64,000 nt of DNA from Flavobacterium sp. CFS9 (GCF_041154745.1 NZ_AP031573.1:310001-374000); one strand, 5' to 3'; positions 46,671 to 55,244 are shown, counted from the stretch's first letter. The notes: a model not told the origin generated them from the sequence alone. A program made the numbers and translations.

Positions 46671-46791
46671 AATTACCCTTTTGTGTGATATTTTATTTTT
46701 TACAATTCTCACTTTATTTTTTGTAAGTTTATTCTATGAATACCATTTGTCTTTTTTGAGTTAATTTCTAATATCACCCAAAAGGGTAATT
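46671..46791. promoter_or_regulatory. 21-bp inverted repeat pair between divergent operons (probable operator)
   Basis: AATTACCCTTTTGTGTGATAT at 46671-46691 (shown split: AATTACCCTTTT and GTGTGATAT) faces ATATCACCC-AAAAGGGTAATT at 46771-46791. The arms match at 20 of 21 positions and are separated by 79 bp. The arms lie 57 bp and 49 bp from the two start codons, nearly symmetric. A regulator binding both arms could control both transcripts; the adjacent response regulator is the obvious candidate. Confidence 0.7.
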
Positions 46792-46839
46792 GCGGTCAAT
46801 GAACTTATTGTACAACTTTGTAAAAGAAAATGTAACGCC

Positions 46840-47469
46840 ATGAAGATACAAGTAGCCATAGTAGAGGATGATAAGAATTACAATCAGGCCTTAAAAAATA
46901 TCATCGATTTCCAGCAGGATATGGAATGTGTGGCTCAGTTTTTTAACGGTAAAAATGCTTTGCAAAAACTGGAAGCCTTAGAGCCAGACGTGGTTTTAAT
47001 GGATATTCAGCTGCAGGATTTATCAGGTATTGATCTTGTTTTTAAATTAACAGATGTAATGCCAGGCACAACCTTCGTAATGTGCACCAGTTTTGAAAAT
47101 GACGAAAAAATATTTTCGGCATTACGTGCAGGTGCAAGCGGTTATCTGGTAAAAGGAGATCCGCTGGACAAGATCATTCAGGCGATTCAGGAAGCTCACA
47201 AAGGCGGTGCCCCTATGAGTTTTGCGATTGCGAAGCGCGTTTTACAACATTTTCAGGAAACAAAAGTACAAGTACAAACCTTATCGTTACTGACTGTAAC
47301 CGAAAAAGAAGTTCTTGACTTGCTGGCGCAGGGACTTCTCTACAAAGAAATTGCCGATAAAAAAAATGTCACCATCGACACCATTAAAAAACACATTGGC
47401 AATATCTACCGAAAACTACAAGTAAGTAACAAAATTGAAGCAATTAACAAGTTTAACACCAAAAACTAG
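46840..47469 (+). CDS. NarL/LuxR-family response regulator
   Basis: The 209-residue protein has a receiver domain (acidic pair at VEDD, residues 8-11; phospho-accepting Asp55 in LMDIQLQD; Thr/Lys near CTSF and LVKGDP) and a LuxR-type helix-turn-helix (about 147-200, TEKEVLDLLAQGLLYKEIAD, KKHIGNIYRKLQVSNKIEAI). It is the first gene of an operon ending in a matching histidine kinase at 48831, with two uncharacterised genes between. It probably binds the inverted repeats upstream of its own gene. Confidence 0.93.
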   Translation: MKIQVAIVEDDKNYNQALKNIIDFQQDMECVAQFFNGKNALQKLEALEPDVVLMDIQLQDLSGIDLVFKLTDVMPGTTFVMCTSFENDEKIFSALRAGASGYLVKGDPLDKIIQAIQEAHKGGAPMSFAIAKRVLQHFQETKVQVQTLSLLTVTEKEVLDLLAQGLLYKEIADKKNVTIDTIKKHIGNIYRKLQVSNKIEAINKFNTKN

Positions 47470-47474
47470 AAATT

Positions 47475-48182
47475 ATGGACACTCTAAAACTACAAGAAAA
47501 AGTTACTGAAAAAACAATCTCAAAAAATTATGAAACATTCGCACCAATAGTTCTTAAAATTATGCCGGATGTAGAGGTTGATTCAAGAAATGAAGCTTTA
47601 AGAAAACTAGCAATCGATAATATGATTTATGATTTCTCTATCGATTCAGAAAATTTCATTTCTGAAATATTTAATTCTTATGATAATGCCCCCATAGAAG
47701 AAAAGAAGGTACTAGATTACTTTAAAATATACTTCATACAAGATGATAATGATCAATTTTCAATTTGTTTTTCTATATCTTCTGTAGAAACCGAAAAAAT
47801 TGGAGATAAAGATTTCTTTTTCAAAATTAATACTCACAAAATAGAAAAAATTGAGAAAGAAGCCTTTATAAAATATAGTACCAATTATAAAAATAAATTA
47901 CTTCAAACAATTAATTCAAAAACCTGGATAGGTGGTCTTCAGATCAATAATACGGAAGCAGTTAGTTATAAACTTAAAGACCTCTATTTTTATATTCTAA
48001 AGCATTTTTTAATTAATTCCACACCCGAATCTAGTTACTCAGAATTGTTTTTTGAAATGATTAAATTTGAAGAAACTGCTCAAGAGTCTATAAATCAAAA
48101 TAAATTGAGTGTAGTCGTTCGTGCACAAAGTGTTTCAAAAGGCAGAGCTCAGGCATACGACTTTGGAAGAGTTTATCCTTAA
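47475..48182 (+). CDS. Uncharacterised cytoplasmic protein within a two-component operon
   Basis: The 235-residue protein is charged, without signal peptide or membrane segment. Alternating regions (IYFIQDDNDQFSICFSISSV) suggest mixed alpha/beta. The C-terminus reads VVVRAQSVSKGRAQAYDFGR. No family is recognised. It begins 5 bp after the response regulator and ends 4 bp before the membrane protein, so it is surely cotranscribed and may take part in the signal path. Its base use is more AT-rich than the regulator. Confidence 0.65.
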   Translation: MDTLKLQEKVTEKTISKNYETFAPIVLKIMPDVEVDSRNEALRKLAIDNMIYDFSIDSENFISEIFNSYDNAPIEEKKVLDYFKIYFIQDDNDQFSICFSISSVETEKIGDKDFFFKINTHKIEKIEKEAFIKYSTNYKNKLLQTINSKTWIGGLQINNTEAVSYKLKDLYFYILKHFLINSTPESSYSELFFEMIKFEETAQESINQNKLSVVVRAQSVSKGRAQAYDFGRVYP

Positions 48183-48186
48183 CTAA

Positions 48187-48834
48187 ATGGAAGTATTACA
48201 AATTGTTTACATAAGTTGTTTAAGCATAACAGCACTAAAAGCAATAGTTTTGGGCTGGAAATATACATTTCCGGCTCAAAACTATTTAGGTATTTATCTA
48301 ATTGGGACTTTAAGTTTAGAAGTCTTTGGAGAAATTAAAGCCTACTTAAATCAATTTGACTTTGCCGTTTATTATAATATATATGCAGTATTCTGCATTT
48401 TATTTTTTGGAATCTACTTTTCAAAGATCTTTATCGGAAATTTTAAGCGAATGGGGTTATTCGTTTCATTCGTCCTTTTATCTTACTGTTTCATTTTTAT
48501 TGATATTCTAAGCACAAAGTTTTTACCACAACTAGGAATATTGGTCGCTTTATTCTACATTTTTAATTCCATTTTGTGGTTTTATCAGAAACTTCAAATT
48601 CCGGTTGAAGGTAAGATCACCGACGATCAGAATTTCTGGATTTCAACCGCTTTACTTTTCTGGAGTACTTACATCATTTTTAGGTTTACACCTATGTATT
48701 TATTCGAAAAAGAAGATCTGTTTTTCTTAGAAATTCTAAGAAAAATTAGCTCTGTAGTCAATTTTATCATGTATGCTTTATTTTATTATGCCCTTATAAA
48801 ATATGAGCGAATCACAAAAACCTCAACTAAATGA
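48187..48834 (+). CDS. Integral membrane protein within a two-component operon
   Basis: The 215-residue protein has six or seven hydrophobic helices (near 5-22, 32-48, 60-80, 88-108, 112-130, 145-165 and 180-205) and short loops. It resembles small seven-helix sensory proteins of Bacteroidota. It overlaps the histidine kinase gene by 4 bp (ATGA), so it may be the sensor or a membrane partner of that kinase; this is inference. Confidence 0.7.
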   Translation: MEVLQIVYISCLSITALKAIVLGWKYTFPAQNYLGIYLIGTLSLEVFGEIKAYLNQFDFAVYYNIYAVFCILFFGIYFSKIFIGNFKRMGLFVSFVLLSYCFIFIDILSTKFLPQLGILVALFYIFNSILWFYQKLQIPVEGKITDDQNFWISTALLFWSTYIIFRFTPMYLFEKEDLFFLEILRKISSVVNFIMYALFYYALIKYERITKTSTK

Positions 48835-49658
48835 GCGAGCTGCCTCACGAAATAAAACTTACTTATATCATTGCCATCATGGTGATGCTGTTATTTGTTT
48901 GTTTTATAATTATGGTTGTATTTGTTTACAACAAAAAACAGCTTATTCAGCAGCAGGAAAACCAAATCAAAGAAAGCGAGTTTCAAAACCAATTACTCCA
49001 AAAAGAACTAGAGCGTCAAAAAGCGATTCAAGTAGAAAGAGAGCGAATTTCACAGGATATGCATGATGATCTTGGTGCCGGAATTTCGGCCATAAAACTT
49101 CAGGCAGAATTTTTAAAATATAAAATGCCTGAAGAAAGTTTTTCGGAAGATCTGGAAGTCATTATATCAACTTCAGAAGAGATGAATTTAGCCATGAGAG
49201 AAATTCTCTGGAGTCTGAATTCTCAAAATGATACTATTGGTAATTTTATAGAATATGTAAGTCTCTATGTCAAACGTTTTTTAGACAAGACTACTATAAC
49301 ATTTCAGCTAGATTCGAATATTATTGAAAAAGAAACCAATTTATCTGTAAAAGCCAGAAGAAATCTTTTTCTGGTAGTAAAAGAAGCCGTACATAATGTC
49401 TACAAGCACAGTCAGGCAACTACTCTACAAATTCAATTTGAACAGACTGAGGATGATCTTAAAATTACGATTAATGATAACGGAGTTGGATTTTCTGATA
49501 CGATTCAAAAAGGAAATGGTATGAACAATATGTCACTTCGAATGGAAGCCATAAATGGCACTTTTAAAATTGTTCCTGCTCAAAAAGGGACACATTTATT
49601 GTTTGTGTGCCCCTTAGAAGATCAAATTTTAGAACAGTACAGCAAAGAATCTTTTTAA
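48831..49658 (+). CDS. Sensor histidine kinase (HisKA_3 / NarX-like)
   Basis: The 275-residue kinase has one transmembrane helix (about 10-33), a coiled-coil linker (about 35-72), a HisKA_3 box with His78 in RISQDMHDDLGAG, and an HATPase domain (VVKEAVHNVYKHSQA, INDNGVGFSD, GMNNMSLRMEAI). There is no large periplasmic domain, so sensing is likely by the neighbouring membrane protein or within the membrane. It is the last gene of the operon with the response regulator at 46840. Confidence 0.92.
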   Translation: MSELPHEIKLTYIIAIMVMLLFVCFIIMVVFVYNKKQLIQQQENQIKESEFQNQLLQKELERQKAIQVERERISQDMHDDLGAGISAIKLQAEFLKYKMPEESFSEDLEVIISTSEEMNLAMREILWSLNSQNDTIGNFIEYVSLYVKRFLDKTTITFQLDSNIIEKETNLSVKARRNLFLVVKEAVHNVYKHSQATTLQIQFEQTEDDLKITINDNGVGFSDTIQKGNGMNNMSLRMEAINGTFKIVPAQKGTHLLFVCPLEDQILEQYSKESF

Positions 49659-49680
49659 AACATCAAAAGCAGGCCTTTCC

Positions 49681-50739
49681 TTATTTATACAATTCTTCTC
49701 TAATTTTGATTATGGTTTGAACGGCCTTTTCTTCATCAGGTTTGTCAGGAAGATTTGAAGTTACGTAATGACTTTCTATTGAAGCAATTAATTGATCGGC
49801 CATTTCCAGTAAATCATCGTATTCTTTGTTTCCTGCTTTTATATCTAATAATTCATCCCGATTAGAAACTCTGATATTTAATTTTCCAGTGGACAAAATT
49901 TGCTCAGCAGTTTGTAAAAGCCTGATGGTGTGCATCATGTTTTTACTGTCATAATTCTTTCCGTGTTGTTGGTTCGTATTGTAACGATCTTCGTTACGCT
50001 TCTCAATCCAGTTCCAGTATTCAGTATATTCTTTGCAATACTTTGAATAGCCATCCTGATTACAAGACAAGTAACCCATTAGCTTTTCATCTTTTGGAAT
50101 TGATGAAAGCGAAACTTCATTGGAGGTTTCTTTCTGAATAATTCCTTTATAGCCTAAAGTTTTATTTTCGTCATAAAACATCGCAAACATTCCTTTTGAA
50201 TTAGGAAGATTTACCAAACCAATTTGTTCCTGATTCCAGTTATTCTCTTTTAAAAATGCCAATAAAGAAACTGTTTCGTATCCATTTAAAACATAACAAA
50301 AGTCCAAAAGGTTTTTCTTTTCCTTTGGCATTGGATTTACAATTTTCTTGTTTAAACCTCTCGCCTTTTTAATCTGAGTTACGGCATAACCTGCAAAAGA
50401 ATCTTTGCAAAGTTTCGACAGAAAATCTTCTATTTTCAAGTACTCCATTAAGGGATGTTTGTACAAAATACAATCTTCCGGAGAAGCCAAAATTTCAAGT
50501 ATATTGGGGTTGTTTTTAAGCAATAACTCTACAAAACGACCAATTTCGTAATACACTTCATCATTCGTTTCATTACTAACTTGCGGAATATAATCTAATC
50601 CAAAGAATCTTTCTTTAGGCAGATAATAAACCCCCTTAATATCGGTGTCAGATGTTGGAGTATTCAATCCAAAAGATTTACTCCCTGAAATGACTTCGAA
50701 AAGGATAAGGTTTTGAGATTTTAGGTTTTGGATGGTCAT
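49681..50739 (-). CDS. RlaP-type nucleotidyltransferase (RNA-repair polymerase-beta family), paralog 1
   Basis: The 352-residue protein opens with a minimal nucleotidyltransferase core: GSKSFGLNTPTSDTDIKGVY, with GS and the two metal-binding Asp. A helical second half follows (IRLLQTAEQILSTGKLNIR). It fits the DNA-polymerase-beta-superfamily group (RlaP) that recurs in RNA-repair gene clusters with RtcB; it probably adds nucleotides to RNA ends. Its start overlaps the stop of the next paralog by 4 bp (ATGA), so the two are coupled. The unique C-terminal half may hold the specificity. Confidence 0.85.
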   Translation of the reverse strand: MTIQNLKSQNLILFEVISGSKSFGLNTPTSDTDIKGVYYLPKERFFGLDYIPQVSNETNDEVYYEIGRFVELLLKNNPNILEILASPEDCILYKHPLMEYLKIEDFLSKLCKDSFAGYAVTQIKKARGLNKKIVNPMPKEKKNLLDFCYVLNGYETVSLLAFLKENNWNQEQIGLVNLPNSKGMFAMFYDENKTLGYKGIIQKETSNEVSLSSIPKDEKLMGYLSCNQDGYSKYCKEYTEYWNWIEKRNEDRYNTNQQHGKNYDSKNMMHTIRLLQTAEQILSTGKLNIRVSNRDELLDIKAGNKEYDDLLEMADQLIASIESHYVTSNLPDKPDEEKAVQTIIKIREELYK

Positions 50740-51497
50740 TTTACTAATTCTTGTTTTATAGTTATTTTAAAAAACAATTCCAGCTCTTCACTCAATCTTT
50801 TCCCACTTCCTAACTTACTCGCATTCTCTTGATTAAATTGTATCGTTTCCAATAAAAAATCGGTTATTAAAGTTTCTTTAGTGTGCAAATATTTTTCATC
50901 CTGATCGGCTTTTATATTTTGCAGCTCTATTATTTTCTCTTGTATATTCTGTGGTGCAATTGGCAATAAATCGGCAAAAGCAACGGGAGGAAAAGTATTC
51001 TTTTCTATAATCCATTTTCCTGCTAAAGCCGTTCTTAAAGCATAGAAATAACTTTTTAGTTTTACTTCTTCCATTTCGCAGACTTCCATGAAATTTTTCG
51101 TTGTTCCTAGATAGTGGTGTAAAACCGCTATTGGTGAAAAACATTCGACAGCTAGATCCTGCATTTGTTTTACAAAAGCATCATTCTGAAAATACACAAC
51201 TGGCGAAAACAACCACTCCATCAAAGCGGTATTAGATTTTGCTAATAACTTTACGGATTTGCGTAAATCCCAGCCAGAACCATCAAGATCATCTTCGGTC
51301 ATAAATTCGATCACATCGGATTTTTCCCAAAGTGACAAATAGTAATCTGGTTTGTGTTTGTATATAAAACGAATATCGTAATCGCTATCCGGAGAAGCAA
51401 ATCCCCAGGCACGACTTCCTGATTCTACTGCAAAAAGTATCTCTACATCCTTCTGCTTTTCTATTTCTTTTAATTTTTCTAGTATTTTTTCTTTCAT
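50736..51497 (-). CDS. RlaP-type nucleotidyltransferase, paralog 2
   Basis: The 253-residue protein has the same core (ESGSRAWGFASPDSDYDIRF) with GS and DxD residues and a shorter helical tail. The ATG at 51497 is used; the frame is open 12 bp further up only from a TTG. It is translated before paralog 1 with a 4-bp overlap. Two different RlaP proteins side by side suggest that they act on different ends or form a heteromer; that is inference. Confidence 0.85.
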   Translation of the reverse strand: MKEKILEKLKEIEKQKDVEILFAVESGSRAWGFASPDSDYDIRFIYKHKPDYYLSLWEKSDVIEFMTEDDLDGSGWDLRKSVKLLAKSNTALMEWLFSPVVYFQNDAFVKQMQDLAVECFSPIAVLHHYLGTTKNFMEVCEMEEVKLKSYFYALRTALAGKWIIEKNTFPPVAFADLLPIAPQNIQEKIIELQNIKADQDEKYLHTKETLITDFLLETIQFNQENASKLGSGKRLSEELELFFKITIKQELVK

Positions 51498-51588
51498 GAT
51501 TGTTTTCAAATATTAAGTAAACAGGAAAGCTTTAAATCAAGTAATAACACATGATTTAAAAGCCAACAGATAATCTTTAGAATTAAAC

Positions 51589-52389
51589 CTAAATCCCAAA
51601 AAAGCTTTTAGCATTTCGAGTCGTTTCCTCTGCAACCTTATCTAAAGTAATTCCTTTAAACTGTGCAATGGTTCCGGCCACATACGGCAGAAAAGCAGGT
51701 TCGCAACGACGTTCGTGGTATTTCTTCAAGAGGCTGTTCGGGACATTTTTAGGAAGCATAAACGGCGCATCGGTTTCGATCATCAGGCGGTCGAGCGGTA
51801 CGTATTGAATCACTTCTTTTAAATGAGCGAAACGTTTAACATCTGAAATCGCTCCGGTAAAACCCAGGTAAAATCCGTGATCGAGATAGGTTTTGGCTTC
51901 CTGCAAGGTTCCCGTAAAACAATGCACCACGGCTTTGGGCAATTGCGGTAAATAGTCTTTGGTAATGTCCATAAACTTTGTAAAAGCAGCTCTTTCGTGC
52001 AAAAACAAAGGTTTCTGTACTTCAATCGCCAATTCGAGTTGGGCTTTATAGCAGGTTTCCTGTACATTTCGGGGCGAAAAATCACGATCAAAATCGAGTC
52101 CGCATTCGCCAACCGAAACTACCTGTTTTAGTTCTAATAGTTTTCGAAGTTTCGAAATACTCTGCGCATCGAAACTCTTCGCATCATGCGGGTGTATTCC
52201 TGCTGTCGCATACAGTACGCCCGGGTACTGTCTTGCCATCTTTGCAGATTCTTCGCTATTTCGTATGCTGGTACCTGTGAGTATCATCTGTGATACGTCG
52301 GCATCGAGCGCGTCTTGTACGACATCGTCTGTGTCGTTTTGGAATTGTTTATTGGTTAGGTTAATACCTATGTCTATGTATGTATTCAT
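51589..52389 (-). CDS. tatD: TatD-family metal-dependent nuclease
   Basis: TatD enzymes are 3'-5' exonucleases/deoxyribonucleases with a TIM-barrel metallohydrolase fold. The 266-residue protein has DIGINLT near the start, TAGIHPHD, GECGLDFDRD, PLFLHERAA, VHCFTGT and MIETDAPFM, with the metal ligands in the right places. It lies between the RlaP pair and rtcB on the same strand, 91 bp from the former, and could trim ends in the same RNA or DNA repair process; TatD genes are also common elsewhere. Confidence 0.93.
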   Translation of the reverse strand: MNTYIDIGINLTNKQFQNDTDDVVQDALDADVSQMILTGTSIRNSEESAKMARQYPGVLYATAGIHPHDAKSFDAQSISKLRKLLELKQVVSVGECGLDFDRDFSPRNVQETCYKAQLELAIEVQKPLFLHERAAFTKFMDITKDYLPQLPKAVVHCFTGTLQEAKTYLDHGFYLGFTGAISDVKRFAHLKEVIQYVPLDRLMIETDAPFMLPKNVPNSLLKKYHERRCEPAFLPYVAGTIAQFKGITLDKVAEETTRNAKSFFGI

Positions 52390-52550
52390 TTTTTTTTAAA
52401 AGTTTCTAAGGTTCTGAGAGACTAAGATGCTAAGCTTTTCCTCTTTGGAACCGATTATTTTTTTTTAAGTTGCAAAGACTCAAAGGGACAGAAGGACAAA
52501 GGTTTCTTCTCTTTGAGTCTTTGCTTAATTATTTTTTAAGCGTAATATTT

Positions 52551-52681
52551 GTCATTTCGACGGAGGAGAAATCTCCACAAGCAGCTCCGCAACGTGAGTC
52601 TAATCTTTGTAGAGTTTCTTGCTAAGATTTGCTTCGCCTATTCGCTATCGCTCGAGTCTCCTTACGTCGAAATGACAAAAA
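52551..52681. repeat. GTCATTTCGA interspersed repeat, copy 2
   Basis: A full copy of the unit described at 15889-16023: TTGTCATTTCGACGGAGG at one end and ACGTCGAAATGACAAA at the other, with TTTGCTTCGCCTATTCGCTA and TCGCTCGAGTCTCC inside. It lies in the 459-bp spacer between rtcB and tatD. The spacer also contains AGGTTCTGAGAGACT-like short repeats near 52400-52520. Confidence 0.8.
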
Positions 52682-52733
52682 TGCGGAAGAACCTTTGCGA
52701 GCCTTGCATAAATCCTAGCGTTCCTTGCGGTTA

Positions 52734-52793
52734 AAATTGCCAATCTTTGTCGAATCCTGCGTGTGATTTCTCCCTTCGATCGAAATGACATAA
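52734..52793. repeat. GTCATTTCGA repeat, truncated copy
   Basis: CAATCTTTGTCGAATCCTGC ... GATTTCTCCCTTCGATCGAA ATGACAT repeats one end of the long unit only, directly next to copy 2. Confidence 0.65.
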
Positions 52794-52848
52794 AATGAGA
52801 ATAATCACTGTGATGAGAAACCTTAGAACCTCAGCATCTCTAAAGAAA

Positions 52849-54270
52849 CTAATCCTCACGACTTCCATCATCCGCCATTCTCACCAGTTTCGGTGTAAAT
52901 TTAGCTACAACATCCACTAAATCCTGTTGTGCTTCCATGACCTGATGGATATCTTTATAAGCCATTGGCGCTTCGTCCAGACCTGCTCCGATAAGCGTAA
53001 CGCCATGATCGCTCAGGATCGATTTCATCTCGGTTGGCGTGATGTTTTTGATGGCCTGAGTTCGGCTCATTTGTCTTCCTGCTCCATGCGAAGCCGAATT
53101 AATAGCATTCTCCTCGCCTTTTCCTCTCACCAAAAACCCCGGTGCGGTCATACTTCCCGGAATGATTCCCATCACACCTTTTCCGGCTGGAGTTGCTCCT
53201 TTTCTATGCACGATCACCTCTTCTCCGTTCCAGATTTCTTTCCAGGCAAAATTATGATGGTTTTCAACTTTGGCTAAAATCGTTGCACCTAAAGCGCGTT
53301 CCATTTTGTTATGGATAACTTCATGGCATGCCGAAGCATAATCTCCCGCCAAATTCATCGCCAGCCAGTATTCCTGTCCCAATTGTGTGTTCATATCCAG
53401 ATACGCTAAGTTTTTAGCCACTTCCGGAAGTTTACAAACGTCTTTTGCAATTTTAGTATAATGTCCAGCGATTGTAGCTCCCATTCCACGTGAACCGGAA
53501 TGCGTTAACAAAGCGACATATTTCCCTTTCGGAATGTTCAAAACCGCATCGTCCTGAGCAAACTCCATGATTCCGAATTCCACAAAGTGATTCCCACCAC
53601 CCGAAGATCCTAATTGCGACCAGGCTTTATCCTTCAAATTCTTTACAAACGGATTCATATTGAACGTTTCGTTCTCCAAAACCGCATGCTCTGATTTGTA
53701 ATGACCGTGAAATCCGTGTCCCGCTCCAAAAATAGAATTCGCAATTAATTCTTTTTTGAATTTGGCTTCGTTTTCAAAGTAAAAAGCTTCCGGAATATCA
53801 TAAACCGACAACGCCATTCTACACCCGATATCAACACCAACACCATACGGGATAATGGCATTTTTGGTAGCCAGAACTCCGCCAATCGGTAATCCGTAAC
53901 CCTGATGTGCGTCGGGCATTAACGCTCCGGCAACGGTAACCGGTAATTTCATGGCTACTTCCATTTGTTTTCTGGCACCGTCTTCGATATGATCCAATCC
54001 GTAAGCCGAATACACATTCGGATTCTGATTTAAAGCAATAAAATCTTCCGGCTTTTCATTGGATTTTTCGATCAAAGCAACAGCCAGTTTGCTAAAGGTT
54101 TTATCGTCTATATAATTCTCCGGAGTTTCTAAGACGTTTTTGTAATGAGCAATCATTTCGTCTCTTGTAAATCCGTTTCTTTTGCTGTTTATTTTTAAGG
54201 CAATCCCGATTATTTTTCCTTCAGGGAATCCTAATTCTAATATTTCTGTACCGTTTATTTGTGTTTTCAT
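52849..54270 (-). CDS. rtcB: RNA ligase RtcB
   Basis: RtcB joins RNA 2',3'-cyclic phosphate (or 3'-phosphate) and 5'-OH ends using GTP and Mn2+, and is the tRNA-splicing ligase of archaea and animals. The 473-residue protein has GVGVDIGCRMAL with Mn ligands Asp147 and Cys150, SGGGNHFVEFG, LTHSGSRGMG, and SASHGAGR with the guanylate-accepting His395. The ATG at 54270 gives the normal start; the frame runs upstream only through spacer sequence. It sits in a cluster with RlaP genes, a HEPN-like gene and a split tRNA-like RNA, which makes a stress-linked repair role likely. Confidence 0.95.
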   Translation of the reverse strand: MKTQINGTEILELGFPEGKIIGIALKINSKRNGFTRDEMIAHYKNVLETPENYIDDKTFSKLAVALIEKSNEKPEDFIALNQNPNVYSAYGLDHIEDGARKQMEVAMKLPVTVAGALMPDAHQGYGLPIGGVLATKNAIIPYGVGVDIGCRMALSVYDIPEAFYFENEAKFKKELIANSIFGAGHGFHGHYKSEHAVLENETFNMNPFVKNLKDKAWSQLGSSGGGNHFVEFGIMEFAQDDAVLNIPKGKYVALLTHSGSRGMGATIAGHYTKIAKDVCKLPEVAKNLAYLDMNTQLGQEYWLAMNLAGDYASACHEVIHNKMERALGATILAKVENHHNFAWKEIWNGEEVIVHRKGATPAGKGVMGIIPGSMTAPGFLVRGKGEENAINSASHGAGRQMSRTQAIKNITPTEMKSILSDHGVTLIGAGLDEAPMAYKDIHQVMEAQQDLVDVVAKFTPKLVRMADDGSRED

Positions 54271-54325
54271 TGTTTTTCTTTTTAAGGGACAAAGGCCCGG
54301 AGGTTCATAGGTGCAAAGGTTATGC

Positions 54326-54345
54326 ACTGCTGCGCAGTTATTTTA
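54326..54345 (+). repeat. ACTGCGCAGTTATTTT motif, copy 3
   Basis: ACTGCTGCGCAGTTATTTT overlaps the stop codon of the HEPN-like gene. It is one of five copies of this motif, all plus-oriented; here the first part also forms ACTGC...GCAGT. Confidence 0.5.
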
Positions 54346-54903
54346 AAATCTCCCACGATTCTCTTTTTGCAGTAATAAAATTTGATGAATTCTTCTAATT
54401 TCATCTACTATTGGCTTTATTTTGTATTCTACATTGAGCATTTTAAAAACTTGCTTATCATAAAAATATGCTCTAAAAAATGTTCTATTATCATCTACAT
54501 AACTAAGTGGTCCAACGTATTTTTGCATCACTTTATATCTCTCGTTTTTTTGTAAAAAATCATCTAGTTTCTCATCAAAATGTTCCATAAGATTTCGCAT
54601 ATCTCTATTCTTTAAAATACTTGAATCACTTACATGATAAACCTCACGTAGCTTTTCTCCTCGTCTTTTATGATATACATCTTTGCTTGGAGGCCAAAAA
54701 AAACGAGAAATTCCTCCTACATTAAGAATAATATTTTGAAGTAAATCTAGAATCGCATTGTCATTTTTGCAATCATGATTTCCGTTTTTCCAAAATTTAT
54801 TTAATGACTCAACATCATTCAAAATTGAACGTGTTTTATTAAATAAAGATTCAACGTAGAAAGCTTCACTAAAAGGATGGATTTCAAATTCTAAATTTCT
54901 CAT
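54343..54903 (-). CDS. Possible HEPN-domain protein next to rtcB
   Basis: The 186-residue, mostly helical protein carries RNLMEH at residues 103-108, which fits the RNxxxH motif of HEPN ribonucleases, and polar residues fill the rest (HDCKNDNAILDLLQNII). No overall family is recognised. HEPN proteins often cleave tRNA or other RNA in defence and stress systems. The ATG at 54903 starts MRNLEFEIHP; an alternative start lies 33 bp upstream. It lies 72 bp before rtcB on the same strand, so a cleaver next to a ligase is plausible. Its codon use is more AT-rich than rtcB. Confidence 0.5.
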   Translation of the reverse strand: MRNLEFEIHPFSEAFYVESLFNKTRSILNDVESLNKFWKNGNHDCKNDNAILDLLQNIILNVGGISRFFWPPSKDVYHKRRGEKLREVYHVSDSSILKNRDMRNLMEHFDEKLDDFLQKNERYKVMQKYVGPLSYVDDNRTFFRAYFYDKQVFKMLNVEYKIKPIVDEIRRIHQILLLQKENRGRF

Positions 54904-54937
54904 AACTATTAATTTATTTTTCAAAGATTCAAACAAT

Positions 54938-54967
54938 ACTGCGCAGTTATTTTGCGTAGTTTTTTTA
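54938..54967 (+). terminator. TGCGCA palindrome copy 4, terminator-like on plus strand
   Basis: ACTGCGCA and TTGCGTAGT pair over GTTATT and are followed by seven T on the plus strand. It directly follows the start side of the HEPN-like gene, where no plus-strand gene ends, so its T-run may be chance and the palindrome may have another role. Confidence 0.45.
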
Positions 54968-55046
54968 TTTCTCGCAAAGTCGCGGAGTCGCTAAGGATTT
55001 GTTTTTTTAAGCCACAGATTATGAGAATTAAAAGATTTTCTTTATC

Positions 55047-55183
55047 ATTTTATGTCATTTCGACGTAAGGAGACTCGAGCGATAGCGAACAGGCGAAGCA
55101 AATCTTCGTAAGTAATTCCATAACGAAAGCCTAATCTTTGTCGAGCTTCTCGTGAAGATTTCTCCTTACGTCGAAATGACAAA
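55047..55183. repeat. GTCATTTCGA interspersed repeat, copy 3 (reverse)
   Basis: The full unit in the opposite orientation to copies 1 and 2: GTCATTTCGACGTAAGGAG, GACTCGAGCGATAGCGAA, AGGCGAAGCAAATCTTCG, ending CTTACGTCGAAATGACAAA. It lies in the 341-bp spacer between the HEPN-like and the zinc-motif gene. Confidence 0.8.
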
Positions 55184-55244
55184 TAGTGCCTGTAAACTAA
55201 ACCTTTGAGCCTTTGCCGCTCTGAACCTTTGTACCTCTAAAGCA

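Noticed and set aside
48803..49066. An 87-codon ORF overlapping the histidine kinase gene
   Set aside because: It lies in another frame of the membrane-protein/kinase junction and has no conserved features.
54271..54327. Upstream start for rtcB
   Set aside because: The added residues come from spacer sequence and a TGCGCA repeat; RtcB proteins start near MKTQINGTEI.
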